DNA from: CAWACP01 sp963780655
GTDB taxonomy: Bacteria; Acidobacteriota; Terriglobia; Bryobacterales; Bryobacteraceae
NCBI GenBank assembly: GCA_963780655.1
Contig: CAWACP010000003.1
Location: 1,736,001-1,800,000 of the forward strand
Length of the DNA stretch: 64,000 nt
Reading direction: 5' to 3'
Every line of letters begins with the position of its first letter. The stretch's first letter is position 1. The position numbers and the translations under genes are program-made. The notes under the pieces were generated by a model. That model ran no database searches. It saw only the letters and a list, made by a program, of their open reading frames with translations, and was not told the DNA's origin. Below, one piece after another: positions 17,342 through 26,033 of this stretch.

Positions 17342-18562
17342 ATGATTACAGCCATGATTCGTGCCGGTCAGTGCTTTGCGCCAGCGCTCGTCGCCGTGCT
17401 CACGACGCTCGCCTCCCTCGCTGCGGAAATACCGTCCGGTACGCCCCTGCAGATCCGGCTCACCACCGAGCTGAGCAGCGCTAAAGCGCAGCCAGGGCAG
17501 TCGTTTTCCGCCGTGCTCATCGCGCCAGTAGTAGTCAACGGCGCCGTGGTTATGAACGCGGGAGCCGTGGTGACGGGCGATATCCAAAGCGTTACCGCGG
17601 CCGTGAAGCCGGACGGCCGCGCCCTGATCGCGCCACGGTTTCTCGAGATCCGTGGCGGGGACGCGAAGGCGAAACTCGCGGCGCGCCTCACGGACGTGGA
17701 CAACGCGCGCGAGACCGTCAACGATCAGGGACAGATCGTCGGAATCGAAGCATCGCAAACCCTCAGCACCCGCCTCGATCAGGGAATCGGCAAGCTCACC
17801 GACCGCTATGCCCAGTTCGGCGGATTGCTGGGAGCCGTCAAGGGAAAAATGCTGAACGAAACCGATCCTGACATCGACTATCCGCCCGGCGTGGAAATGA
17901 CCATCACGTTGACCAGGCCGCTGCTGTGGACCGCTCCCGTGACGCCTTCACCGCTCGCCGCCATCGCACCCGCCGACGCGCTCGTCGATCTGGCGAACTC
18001 CGAGCCGTTCCGCACTTACACGCAGGGATCGAACAGGCCATCCGATATCACCAACATCATGCTTCTGGGGTCCGAGGACCAGATCGAGGCAGCCTTTCAG
18101 GCCGCGGGATGGACTGCGGCCGGCGCCCTCAATGAAGAATCGAAGTACGAAACGTTCCGGGCCATGGCCGAGCAGCGCGGCTACAGCGAGGCGCCCATGT
18201 CCGTTCTGCTGCTCGGAGGGCGGCCGCCGGATCTGACCTACCAGAAGGTGAACAACACGTTTTCGGCGCGCCATCACATTCGCCTCTTTCGGCGGCCGGA
18301 GACGTTTGACGGGAAGCCGGTATGGGTGTGCTCGTCCACTCACGACACCGGCATCGATTTCTCGGAGCAGAACCGCACCTTCATTCACAAGATCGATTCG
18401 GACATCGACCACGAGCGCGCGAAGGTGGTGAGCGATCTGGTGTTCTCCGGATACGTTAAGGCGATCGCGCTGGTGGACCGGGATGCTGTGCCCACAACGG
18501 CGGTGAACGGAACCGGCGACGCGATTAAGACTGACGGTCGCATGGCCGCGCTGGAATTCTGA
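17342..18562 (+). CDS. exported protein with LssY-type C-terminal domain
   Basis: Predicted 406-residue protein with signal peptide (residues 1-28, ending SLAAE). Residues 30-200 are beta-rich (GTPLQIRLTTELSSAKAQPG), of a kind common in acidobacterial exported proteins. From about residue 225 it matches the LssY C-terminal domain, with DITNIMLLGSEDQIEAAFQA, GWTAAGALNEESKYETFRAM and TFSARHHIRLFRRPETFDGK. In other bacteria this domain is linked to membrane phosphatase or secretion-linked proteins; its activity is not established. Divergent from the JAB-like gene with 59 bases between starts. Confidence 0.75.
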   Translation: MITAMIRAGQCFAPALVAVLTTLASLAAEIPSGTPLQIRLTTELSSAKAQPGQSFSAVLIAPVVVNGAVVMNAGAVVTGDIQSVTAAVKPDGRALIAPRFLEIRGGDAKAKLAARLTDVDNARETVNDQGQIVGIEASQTLSTRLDQGIGKLTDRYAQFGGLLGAVKGKMLNETDPDIDYPPGVEMTITLTRPLLWTAPVTPSPLAAIAPADALVDLANSEPFRTYTQGSNRPSDITNIMLLGSEDQIEAAFQAAGWTAAGALNEESKYETFRAMAEQRGYSEAPMSVLLLGGRPPDLTYQKVNNTFSARHHIRLFRRPETFDGKPVWVCSSTHDTGIDFSEQNRTFIHKIDSDIDHERAKVVSDLVFSGYVKAIALVDRDAVPTTAVNGTGDAIKTDGRMAALEF

Positions 18563-18592
18563 ATGCCCGGCCTGGCTGTGCGATCTTAACCT

Positions 18593-19219
18593 TTGGTCTC
18601 CAATCGGCGATTTCGCCACTACGACCTGCTTCTGGCCGCTTTCGTGGCCGTTCTGCTGATCTCGAATCTGGTGGGCCAGAAGATCTGCGCCATCGGACCG
18701 TTCCGCATCGCCGGCGCACAACTGTTGTTTCCCATCACCTACATCTTTGGCGACGTGTTCACGGAAGTGTACGGCTACGCGGCGTCGCGCCGCGCCATCT
18801 GGGCGGGATTCTTTGCCTCGGGCCTGCTGGCCATCATGGGCGTGATCACCGTGGCGCTCCCGCCGGCGCCCGACTGGCACAATCAGCAGGCCTTCGCCAC
18901 CGTGTTCCATTTCATCCCGCGGCTGGTGATTGCGAGCCTGCTGGCGTTCTGGTGCGGCGAGTTTGCCAAGACGCGAACGGTCGGGTCAAACCGTGGTAGG
19001 TCAGGCGGTGGACACCGTGGTGGTGATGGTGGTGGCGCCGGAACGGTGCGCTTCTCCTCCATCATCAACCTGATCGTCTCGGGCTATCTGGGCAAGGTGC
19101 TGTACGAGGTTCTCGCGACGCCGCTGACCTACGCGGTGGTGAACGGCCTGAAGCGCGCCGAAGGGATCGACCCGTTCGATACGGGAACGAACTTCAGCCC
19201 TTTCGCGGCGGAGAGATGA
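18593..19219 (+). pseudogene. queuosine-precursor transporter, internally damaged
   Basis: Membrane transporter of the YhhQ/VUT family, which imports 7-deazaguanine precursors of queuosine. The N-terminal part is normal (LLLAAFVAVLLISNLVGQKI, then ITYIFGDVFTEVYGYAASRR), as is the end (NLIVSGYLGKVLYEVLATPL). The middle (about 18970-19045) reads GSNRGRSGGGHRGGDGGGAG, which is not a membrane segment. In the next frame the same DNA reads STVVGQAVDTVVVMVVA, the expected conserved helix. About 15-20 residues before it also seem deleted. Two compensating frameshifts plus a deletion explain this. The start is TTG 18593. Probably nonfunctional unless the sequence is in error. Confidence 0.65.
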
Positions 19220-19224
19220 TTCGG

Positions 19225-19260
19225 CGTGGGGCAGACGATCGCATTTTGTCGTCTGCCGTG
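19225..19260. repeat. dispersed palindrome family B
   Basis: CGTGGGGCAGACGATCG paired with TCGTCTGCC-type arm around an ATTTTG loop. Copies are also at 55181-55221 and 59521-59607. Confidence 0.75.
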
Positions 19261-19288
19261 CTGGTTCCGATCGTCAGACCATTGGCGC

Positions 19289-19594
19289 CTACTGAGCTGC
19301 ACGAACGTCATAATGATTCGCAATAGGCTCGATCCGAGATAGAAGCTTCTTAGCTTCAGGTTCGAAGACCGGAGTCGTGTAATCGGGTCCGGCGAACCGC
19401 TTCACGGCTTCCAATGATTCAAACAAACTCACCACGACGAACTCGGTCTCCGCCGATCCATCCAGCCGAAGTATATAGCCGCCTTTGTAACCATCGATGT
19501 TCCTGAGTTCCGGAAGCACCTTGTTCTTTAAAAGACTCTCGTAAGCGTTTGCGTCCTGAACCGACGTCCAACCTCGCCAGTGCCGTGCAATCAT
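19289..19594 (-). CDS. antibiotic-biosynthesis-monooxygenase (ABM) fold protein
   Basis: Small 101-residue protein of the dimeric alpha/beta ferredoxin-like ABM superfamily. MIARHWRGWTSVQDANAYES fits the first strand and helix, VLPELRNIDGYKGGYILRLD the second strand, and ETEFVVVSLFESLEAVKRFA with PVFEPEAKKLLSRIEP the rest. Such proteins include heme-degrading and quinol monooxygenases as well as many of unknown role. No cofactor motif allows a finer call. It stands alone between two dispersed repeats, convergent with the damaged transporter. Confidence 0.75.
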   Translation of the reverse strand: MIARHWRGWTSVQDANAYESLLKNKVLPELRNIDGYKGGYILRLDGSAETEFVVVSLFESLEAVKRFAGPDYTTPVFEPEAKKLLSRIEPIANHYDVRAAQ

Positions 19595-19622
19595 GAATCG
19601 AATCTCGATCCCTGCTCTACCC

Positions 19623-19671
19623 AGTGGGGCAGCGTCTTACGCTGCGGCGGCCTCTCAGGCCGCCTCCCCAC
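19623..19671. repeat. dispersed palindrome family D
   Basis: GTGGGGCAGCGTCTTACGCT hairpin followed by GGCGGCCTCTCAGGCCGCC. A related element is at 57662-57688. Confidence 0.6.
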
Positions 19672-19706
19672 GCACGATGGCGGGACTGAGAGTCCGCGAC
19701 ACCTGC

Positions 19707-21101
19707 TCAGTCCGCCGCCGCGCCTGCTGCCGGCCGCGCCGGCTCGATCTTCGCCAGCACCGCTTCGGCATCGGCGGCCGTGAAATGCTCTGTCTTCGCC
19801 GAATGATTCATCGAGCAGAATTTCGGGCCGCACATGGAGCAGAACGCCGCGTCCTTGAAGCCTTCTTCCGGCAGCGTTTCATCGTGCATCGAGCGCGCGG
19901 TCTCGGGATCGAGAGACAGGTCGAACTGGCGGTTCCAGTCGAACTTGTAGCGAGCCCGTGAAAGCTCATCGTCGCGGTCGCGTGCGCCGGGACGCCGGCG
20001 GGCGATGTCGGCGGCATGAGCGGCGATCCGATAGGCCATAATGCCGGCCTTCACGTCGTCCCGATTCGGCAGGCCCAGGTGTTCCTTGGGCGTCACGTAG
20101 CAGAGCATGGAAGCGCCGTGCCAGCCGATCATGGCGGCGCCGATCGCGCTGGTGATGTGATCGTAGCCCGGAGCGAAATCGGTCACCAGCGGCCCCAGCG
20201 TGTAGAACGGCGCGCCGTGGCACATCTCCACTTCCTTCTCCACCTGCATCTGGATCTGGTCCATGGGAATGTGCCCAGGTCCTTCGATCATCACCTGGAC
20301 GTCGTAATCCCAGGCGACTTTCGTCAACTCGCCCAGCGTCTTCAGCTCCGCGAACTGCGCCTCATCGCTGGCATCCGCGAGCGATCCCGGGCGCAGACCG
20401 TCGCCCAGCGAGAAACTCACGTCGTGCTTCTGGAAAATGCGGCAGATATCAGCGAAGTGCTCGTACAGGAAATTCTGGCGGTGATTCTTTACCATCCATT
20501 CGGCCAGCACCGCGCCGCCCCGGCTCACGATGCCGGTGACGCGGCGCGTGGTCATGGGGATGTACTGCACCAGAACGCCGGCATGGATGGTCATGTAATC
20601 CACGCCCTGCTCGGCCTGCTCCTCGATCACCTCGAGCATTACGCCGATGTTCAGGTCTTCCACCCGCCGCACTCGCGCGAGCGCCTCGTAAATGGGAACG
20701 GTGCCGATGGGCACGGGCGAATTCGCGATGATCGCCTTGCGGATCTCCGGGATGTCGCCGCCGGTAGAGAGATCCATCACGGTATCGGCGCCGTACTTCA
20801 CCGAATCGCGCAGCTTGTCCACCTCTTCGCCGATATTCGAGGTGGTGGCGGAGTTGCCGATGTTCGCGTTGATCTTGCACCGCGACGCCACGCCAATTGC
20901 CATGGGCTCGAGATTCGCGTGGTGGATGTTCGCGGGGATGATCATGCGCCCGCACGCCACCTCGTCGCGAACGAGCTCAGGCGAGAGGTTCTCGCGCCGC
21001 GCTACATATTGCATTTCTTCGGTGACGATTCCCCGGCGCGCGTAATGGAGCTGAGTCCGCACGGGATCGTTCATTCTGGGTGCAATCCAGGTACTGCGCA
21101 T
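19707..21101 (-). CDS. thiC: phosphomethylpyrimidine synthase
   Basis: ThiC, the radical-SAM enzyme that rearranges AIR to HMP-phosphate in thiamine synthesis; 464 residues. Conserved blocks include RTQLHYARRGIVTEEMQYVA, KINANIGNSATTSNIGEEVD, GADTVMDLSTGGDIPEIRKA, MIEGPGHIPMDQIQ, PLVTDFAPGYDHITSAIGAA and the C-terminal cluster motif CSMCGPKFC. The length is on the short side because the N-terminal extension of the E. coli enzyme is absent, as in many bacteria. An internal start at 21074 is also possible. Upstream space is too short for a TPP riboswitch. No other thi gene is adjacent. Confidence 0.96.
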   Translation of the reverse strand: MRSTWIAPRMNDPVRTQLHYARRGIVTEEMQYVARRENLSPELVRDEVACGRMIIPANIHHANLEPMAIGVASRCKINANIGNSATTSNIGEEVDKLRDSVKYGADTVMDLSTGGDIPEIRKAIIANSPVPIGTVPIYEALARVRRVEDLNIGVMLEVIEEQAEQGVDYMTIHAGVLVQYIPMTTRRVTGIVSRGGAVLAEWMVKNHRQNFLYEHFADICRIFQKHDVSFSLGDGLRPGSLADASDEAQFAELKTLGELTKVAWDYDVQVMIEGPGHIPMDQIQMQVEKEVEMCHGAPFYTLGPLVTDFAPGYDHITSAIGAAMIGWHGASMLCYVTPKEHLGLPNRDDVKAGIMAYRIAAHAADIARRRPGARDRDDELSRARYKFDWNRQFDLSLDPETARSMHDETLPEEGFKDAAFCSMCGPKFCSMNHSAKTEHFTAADAEAVLAKIEPARPAAGAAAD

Positions 21102-21102
21102 A

Positions 21103-21120
21103 CCTGTTCATATTAACAGG
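21103..21120. promoter_or_regulatory. inverted repeat directly before thiC start
   Basis: Perfect CCTGTT-catatt-AACAGG one base before the thiC ATG. On the thiC mRNA it would sequester the only AGG-containing ribosome-binding stretch. Its regulatory role is inferred. Confidence 0.35.
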
Positions 21121-21162
21121 CTGTCGTTGACAAGCCAGATGGCCCAGGTCGACACTGGCTGC

Positions 21163-23541
21163 ATGAAGCGCGCCTTTCACTGGCTCGATGCCGCGCGTCG
21201 GGATGCGCGCTTTGCCGTTCGCATGATGGCGCGCCAGCCCTTGCTGACCGCGACGGCGGTGCTCACCATCGGGCTCGGCGTGGGCGCGAACACCGCGGTG
21301 GTGAGCGTGCTCGAGACGGTGCTGCTGAACCCGCTCGGCCTGCGCGATACGGCTCCCGTTATGGTGGCCACCGATCGGGTGGAGAAGCTTCAGCTCGTCG
21401 GCGTTCCCTGTTCCGGCGTGGAGTATCGCGAACTCAGCGGCATGACCGATACGTTCTCCGCCGTGGCCGCGGTGGAGCAGCGCGCGTGGACCGCCGGGGT
21501 AAACGGCGCGCCATCGCGCCTGCTGGGCAGAGCGGTGACGCCGGAGTTCTTTCGTGTATTCGGCGTGCGTCCCTTCGCCGGCCGGTTCTTCACGTCGGAC
21601 GATCGCGAATCGGTGGTGCTGTCGTACCGGCTCTGGAAGAGACAGTTTGGCGGCGACCTCGCCGCGCTCGGCCGAGTGATCGTGCTCGACGGCAAGCCGC
21701 ACCACATCATCGGAATCGCTCCCGCCGCGTTCCGGTTTCCGGTGGACGCCGAGGCGTGGGCGCCCCTTGTCCTCGATCAGAATCGCCTGACCAAACGCGG
21801 CATGAACATGAACCTGCTGGTGCTGGCGCGCCTGAAGGACGGCGTCACGCCGGCGCAGGCGCGCGATCGCGTGAACCGCTACGTACAGGCCGTCAAAGAC
21901 CCGCACACCGGCGATGCTCAGTTGATGGCGAAGCTGGGCTATTTCGTCGATCTCGAGTCGTTCGCGAATCACGTCGCGGGAGATCTGCGCAAACCGCTCT
22001 GGCTACTCTGGGCCGCCGCTCTGGTGGTGCTGTTGACGGCCTGCGCCAACGTCGCCGCCTTGCTGCTGTCTCGAACCGCCGGACGGCGACGAGAAATGGC
22101 GGTGCGCGTGTCTCTGGGCGCAACGCGCTGGCACATCCTCCGCCAGTTGCTGACCGAGAGCCTGCTGCTGGGCGCATTTGGCGGACTCTGCGGCATTCTG
22201 CTGGCCCGAGCCGGTGTAGCCCTGCTCACTCTGCTGACGATACCCGACGGCGAGTTGCTGGAGCTGGTCAGGCTCGATCCGCGTTTGACGGTTTACGGAT
22301 TCGCGCTGGCCCTCGCCTGCTCGCTGATTTTCGGCCTTGCGCCGGCGGTGCAACTGCTGCGCGAAAGCCAGTCGGCAGCTCTGGCGCGCGGCGGCCGGCG
22401 GCGCTTCCAGGATGTGTTCGTGGTTGCCGAAGTGGCCGCCACGCTGGTGTTGCTCATCGGCGCCGGTTTGCTGCTCAGGAGTCTGCGCGCCATCGGACAG
22501 GTGAAGCCCGGTTTCGACCCAAACTATCTCACCACCGCAATGTTCATGAAGCCCGGGAACGACCCAGGCTTCTCCGCCCGCGTTGAAGAGCGCCTTCGCT
22601 CGATGCCGGGTGTACAATCGGCCGCGCTGGCGTACCCACTGCCTTTCACCACCGGCGGTCTGACCAGCATCTTCGACATTCGCGGACGGCAACGCGCAGC
22701 CATCGAGCCGGAGTGGCATGCCGAGGCGTACATGGTCTCGCCGCCGTTTTTCGCGACGCTGCGCATCCCGCTTCTGCACGGGAGAACGCTCACGCCCAGC
22801 GATTCCGCCGATGCGCCGCTGGTGTGCGTGATCGACGCGCATCTTGCGCACCGCTTCTTCGCTGACCAGGACCCGATCGGGCAGGAGATCGGAATGTACA
22901 AGGGCTTCGCTCGCATCGTAGGAGTAGTGGGCGCCATTCGCGACACGACGCTCGCCGAGGAATCGCGTCCGGTTGTCTACTATTCGCTCGCGCAGGTTCC
23001 GTTCTTCCCGCAACGCGGAATCATCGTTCGGTCAGCGGTGGTTACGCCGGCCGCGATGATTCGTGACGCCGCCCGACAGGCCAACGCAGGCGTCCCCGTT
23101 TACGACGTCCGCACCATGGACGACCGCATCGCGGAATCGCTGGGCATCCGGCGGGCTGTATCGGCGCTGGTGACCATCTTCGCCGTCGTCTGCCTGCTTC
23201 TGGCAACCGTCGGAATCCACGGCGTAATTGCCCAGCTCGTCGGCGAGCGTACGCAGGAAATCGGCATTCGCATGGCGCTGGGCGCGCAGCCCGGCCAGAT
23301 CCTCCGTCACTTTCTGAGCCGAGGGCTCATCTCCACTTCGCTGGGAATTGCGGCGGGGCTCGTCGCGTCGGCATACGCACAGACGTGGCTCACCGGTATG
23401 CTGTACGAAGTGCAGCCGTTCGATGCCGCGACCTTCGCGATGGCGTCTATCGGGATCGTCGCCGTGGTGACCCTGGCCGTGTTGTGGCCTGCCCGCCGCG
23501 CGTCGAAAACCGACCCGCAAACGGTGCTGCGGTATCAGTAA
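21163..23541 (+). CDS. MacB-like ABC transporter permease (ADOP type)
   Basis: Inner-membrane permease of about 792 residues with two MacB periplasmic-core plus FtsX units, the layout of acidobacterial duplicated orphan permeases. The first helix is at about residues 25-50 (LLTATAVLTIGLGVGANTAV), a DxxP-rich outer domain follows, then an FtsX module (WAAALVVLLTACANVAALLL and GRRREMAVRVSLGATRWHIL). The second unit ends with VSALVTIFAVVCLLLATVGI, GERTQEIGIRMALGAQPGQI and a last helix. No ATPase gene is adjacent, as usual for this family. The start is uncertain: ATG 21163 is preferred over TTG 21127. Substrate unknown. Confidence 0.88.
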   Translation: MKRAFHWLDAARRDARFAVRMMARQPLLTATAVLTIGLGVGANTAVVSVLETVLLNPLGLRDTAPVMVATDRVEKLQLVGVPCSGVEYRELSGMTDTFSAVAAVEQRAWTAGVNGAPSRLLGRAVTPEFFRVFGVRPFAGRFFTSDDRESVVLSYRLWKRQFGGDLAALGRVIVLDGKPHHIIGIAPAAFRFPVDAEAWAPLVLDQNRLTKRGMNMNLLVLARLKDGVTPAQARDRVNRYVQAVKDPHTGDAQLMAKLGYFVDLESFANHVAGDLRKPLWLLWAAALVVLLTACANVAALLLSRTAGRRREMAVRVSLGATRWHILRQLLTESLLLGAFGGLCGILLARAGVALLTLLTIPDGELLELVRLDPRLTVYGFALALACSLIFGLAPAVQLLRESQSAALARGGRRRFQDVFVVAEVAATLVLLIGAGLLLRSLRAIGQVKPGFDPNYLTTAMFMKPGNDPGFSARVEERLRSMPGVQSAALAYPLPFTTGGLTSIFDIRGRQRAAIEPEWHAEAYMVSPPFFATLRIPLLHGRTLTPSDSADAPLVCVIDAHLAHRFFADQDPIGQEIGMYKGFARIVGVVGAIRDTTLAEESRPVVYYSLAQVPFFPQRGIIVRSAVVTPAAMIRDAARQANAGVPVYDVRTMDDRIAESLGIRRAVSALVTIFAVVCLLLATVGIHGVIAQLVGERTQEIGIRMALGAQPGQILRHFLSRGLISTSLGIAAGLVASAYAQTWLTGMLYEVQPFDAATFAMASIGIVAVVTLAVLWPARRASKTDPQTVLRYQ

Positions 23542-23549
23542 GAGGCCTG

Positions 23550-23810
23550 CTACCGGCCGTAATACTTCGCGTTTCGTTCGGTGAAGCTCGACCACTTCTC
23601 CGGAAGGTCGTCCAACGCGAAAATGGCCGATACCGGGCACACGGGAACGCAGGCGCCGCAGTCGATACATTCGACCGGATCGATGTACAGCAGCTCCTCT
23701 GCTTCAAAGGCAGCCTCATCCTTTTTCGGATGGATGCAGTCTACGGGGCACGCATCGACGCAGGCAGTGTCCTTGGTTCCGATGCACGGTTCAGCTATCA
23801 CGTACGCCAT
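23550..23810 (-). CDS. ferredoxin, two iron-sulfur clusters
   Basis: Small electron carrier of 86 residues. The first motif is CIGTKDTACVDACPVDC (Cys 9, 17, 21, 25), the second CIDCGACVPVCP; both resemble the FdxA-type two-cluster ferredoxins. The missing Cys in the first CxxC position suggests a [3Fe-4S]/[4Fe-4S] pair rather than two [4Fe-4S]; this is inferred from spacing. The C-terminal tail (PEKWSSFTERNAKYYGR) is typical of the acidobacterial form. It is convergent with the ADOP permease (eight bases between stops) and lies downstream of the DAHP synthase gene on the same strand. Confidence 0.9.
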   Translation of the reverse strand: MAYVIAEPCIGTKDTACVDACPVDCIHPKKDEAAFEAEELLYIDPVECIDCGACVPVCPVSAIFALDDLPEKWSSFTERNAKYYGR

Positions 23811-23886
23811 GAATTCTCCCGACAGCGTTGGAATGGGGTAAAAACCGATTATATCAACTACTGGTTAACGCCGCGTCCGCAGAATC

Positions 23887-25242
23887 TCACTGGCCGCGCG
23901 CCGCGCCGTTCACCGCCCGCATTTTCCCGGCGATAAACATGGCCGTCTCGAGCGCCTGCTCGTAGTTCAGCCGCGGATCGAGTGTGGAGCGATACGCCCG
24001 TTTGAGATCCGCTTCGCTCAGGTTGCGCGCGCCGCCGATGCATTCCGTGACATTGTCGCCCGTCAGCTCGATGTGCGCCCCGCCCAGCACGCTGCCGCAC
24101 GCCGCGTGGATGTCGAAGGCCTGATCCAGCTCGCTCAGTATGTCTTCGAAATAGCGCGTCTTGATGCCGTCCGCGGTCAGGCGCGTGTTTCCATGCATGG
24201 GATCGCAGCACCACAGCACGGTCTTTCCCGACCGCTTCACCGTCTCGATGGCGGGCGGCAGGAAGCGCGCAATACATTCGTTGCCAAAGCGGTGGATGAG
24301 GGTCAGGCGGCCGGGCTCGCCGGCGGGATCGAGAATTTCCAGCAGGCGTTCAAGCATGGCGGGCGTGGTGGTGGCCCCTATCTTGACGGCGACAGGATTG
24401 CGGATGCCCCGGAAATACTCGACGTGGGCGCCGTCGGGATCGGACGTGCGCACCCCGATCCACGGGAAGTGCGTGGACAGGTTGTACCAGCCTTCGCGCC
24501 GCGGCACCTGGCGCGTCTGCGCCTGCTCGTAGGGAAGCAGCAGGCCTTCGTGGCTGGTGAAGAACTCCACCCAGTTCAACTCGCCGGGATGCACGCCCAG
24601 CACGTTTTCCATGAAGCGCAGCGATTCGCCCACGCTGCGCGCAATGCGCCGGTACTCTTCGGCCATGGGCGACTCGCGTACGAAATCGAGATCCCAGTAC
24701 TCCAGCCGGTGCGGGTCGGCAAAGCCGCGGCTCACCAGCGCGCGGATGAAGTTCAGGGTGAGCGCCGCGCGCTCGTATCCCCGCAGGATGAGCTGCGGAT
24801 CGGGCGTGCGGGCCTGCTCGGTGAAGTCCGGCCGGTTGATGATGTCGCCGCGATAGCTGGGCAGGGTGATATCGCCGCGTGTTTCGAAATCGTCGGAGCG
24901 CGGCTTCGCATACTGCCCCGCAAACCGGCCCACGCGAATCACGCGCTTCCCCCCGTGCGTGAGCACCAGGCTCATCTGCAGAAGGATCTTCAGCTTGTTC
25001 GCGATGGTGCTGGAATCGCACTCGTCGAAATTCTCGGCGCAGTCGCCGCCCTGCAGCAGAAAGCGTTCGCCGCGCGCGGCCTCGGCCAGTTGCTGCTGGA
25101 GCGCGCCGATCTCCCACGATGTGACCAGCGGAGGCAGCCGCGAAATGCACTTCACCACGGCGTCCACTTCCACCGTTGAAGCGTAGACAGGCTGCTGCAG
25201 CGCGGGTTTCGCCTGCCAGGACTGTGGAGACCAATCAGCCAT
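23887..25242 (-). CDS. class II 3-deoxy-7-phosphoheptulonate (DAHP) synthase
   Basis: Condenses PEP and erythrose-4-phosphate, the first step of the shikimate pathway; 451 residues, the plant-type (class II) form. Hallmarks are FLLQGGDCAENFDECDSSTI near residue 61, RVGRFAGQYAKPRSDDFETR, LPSYRGDIIN, RTSDPDGAHVEYFRGIRNPV, VLWCCDPMHGNTRLTADGIK with the metal-binding His, and GDNVTECIGGARNLSEADLK. The full family length is present. ATG 25242 is the natural start. The gene stands alone without other aro genes. Feedback control cannot be judged from sequence. Confidence 0.95.
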   Translation of the reverse strand: MADWSPQSWQAKPALQQPVYASTVEVDAVVKCISRLPPLVTSWEIGALQQQLAEAARGERFLLQGGDCAENFDECDSSTIANKLKILLQMSLVLTHGGKRVIRVGRFAGQYAKPRSDDFETRGDITLPSYRGDIINRPDFTEQARTPDPQLILRGYERAALTLNFIRALVSRGFADPHRLEYWDLDFVRESPMAEEYRRIARSVGESLRFMENVLGVHPGELNWVEFFTSHEGLLLPYEQAQTRQVPRREGWYNLSTHFPWIGVRTSDPDGAHVEYFRGIRNPVAVKIGATTTPAMLERLLEILDPAGEPGRLTLIHRFGNECIARFLPPAIETVKRSGKTVLWCCDPMHGNTRLTADGIKTRYFEDILSELDQAFDIHAACGSVLGGAHIELTGDNVTECIGGARNLSEADLKRAYRSTLDPRLNYEQALETAMFIAGKMRAVNGAARGQ

Positions 25243-25314
25243 TCGCTGTGTTCAGTTTAGTGCACGGTCGCAGAGAAATAGAAACCTGCGGGCGTCGGCT
25301 GCATCCAAAACGAG

Positions 25315-25998
25315 GTGACAAGATACTCGGCCACAGCTGCGTTCGGCGCGTTCATACTGCTATCGGCGGCCAACTGCCTGGCGCAGCAGGCGGATAATCC
25401 ACCCGAGCCGGAAGCCAAAAGACTGTTCGGCATCATCCCGAACTTCCGCACCTCGCCCAGCCTCACCGAATACAAGCCGCTCACGGCGCGCGAGAAGTTT
25501 AGTATCGCCACCCAGGATTCGTTCGACCGTGGGACAATCGTTCTCGCCGCTGCCTTCGCCGGTGAAGGCATGTTGAGCCACGCCACGCCTTCATTCGGCC
25601 AGGGCGTGGCCGGGTACGCGCGCTACTGGGCGACGGCTTATGCCGACTTCGTCATCGGCGATTACATGACCGAGGGGTTTTTCCCGGTAATGCTGCATCA
25701 GGATCCGCGCTATTTCCGCCGCGGCAAGGGCAGCGGCTGGTCGCGGCTCGGGTATTCCATGGGTCAGATTTTCATCACTCATGGCGATAACGCCAGAACG
25801 CAGTTCAATTTCTCAGAGATTCTGGGGAATTCCACGGCGGTTGCGATCTCGAATGCATATTATCCCGATAATCGGAACGCGCCGGACGCGGTTAAGAGTC
25901 TGGGGACGCAGCTCGGCGTGGACATGGCATCGAACGTCCTGAAGGAGTTCTATCCGGAGATCGAGCGCGCTTTCTCGCGCAAGCACCACGCGCAGTAG
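25315..25998 (+). CDS. exported conserved hypothetical protein
   Basis: Predicted 227-residue protein from GTG 25315 with a signal peptide (residues 1-24, ending NCLAQQ). The mature part has LFGIIPNFRTSPSLTEYKPL, a glycine/alanine-rich possible membrane stretch (TIVLAAAFAGEGMLSHATPS) and PVMLHQDPRYFRRGKGSGWS. The pattern HQDPRYFRRG and the NxxR-type C-terminal half recur in acidobacterial exported proteins of unknown role as far as I can recall. No enzyme motif is recognised. Divergent from the DAHP synthase gene (72 bases between starts). Confidence 0.6.
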   Translation: MTRYSATAAFGAFILLSAANCLAQQADNPPEPEAKRLFGIIPNFRTSPSLTEYKPLTAREKFSIATQDSFDRGTIVLAAAFAGEGMLSHATPSFGQGVAGYARYWATAYADFVIGDYMTEGFFPVMLHQDPRYFRRGKGSGWSRLGYSMGQIFITHGDNARTQFNFSEILGNSTAVAISNAYYPDNRNAPDAVKSLGTQLGVDMASNVLKEFYPEIERAFSRKHHAQ

Positions 25999-26009
25999 CC
26001 TGAATTGCG

Positions 26010-26033
26010 GCAGGCCGAAGGCCTGCTCTACTG
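26010..26033. repeat. dispersed palindrome family A, supplies a stop codon
   Basis: GCAGGCCGAAGGCCTGCTCT type copy. Its CTA at 26028-26030 is the stop codon of the PAP2 gene on the minus strand. Confidence 0.8.

Noticed and set aside
18116..18910. Minus-strand open frame over the LssY-type and transporter genes
   Set aside because: Antisense to two recognisable genes, with no family motif of its own.
21102..21162. TPP riboswitch upstream of thiC
   Set aside because: The gap is too short and lacks recognisable THI-element conserved segments.
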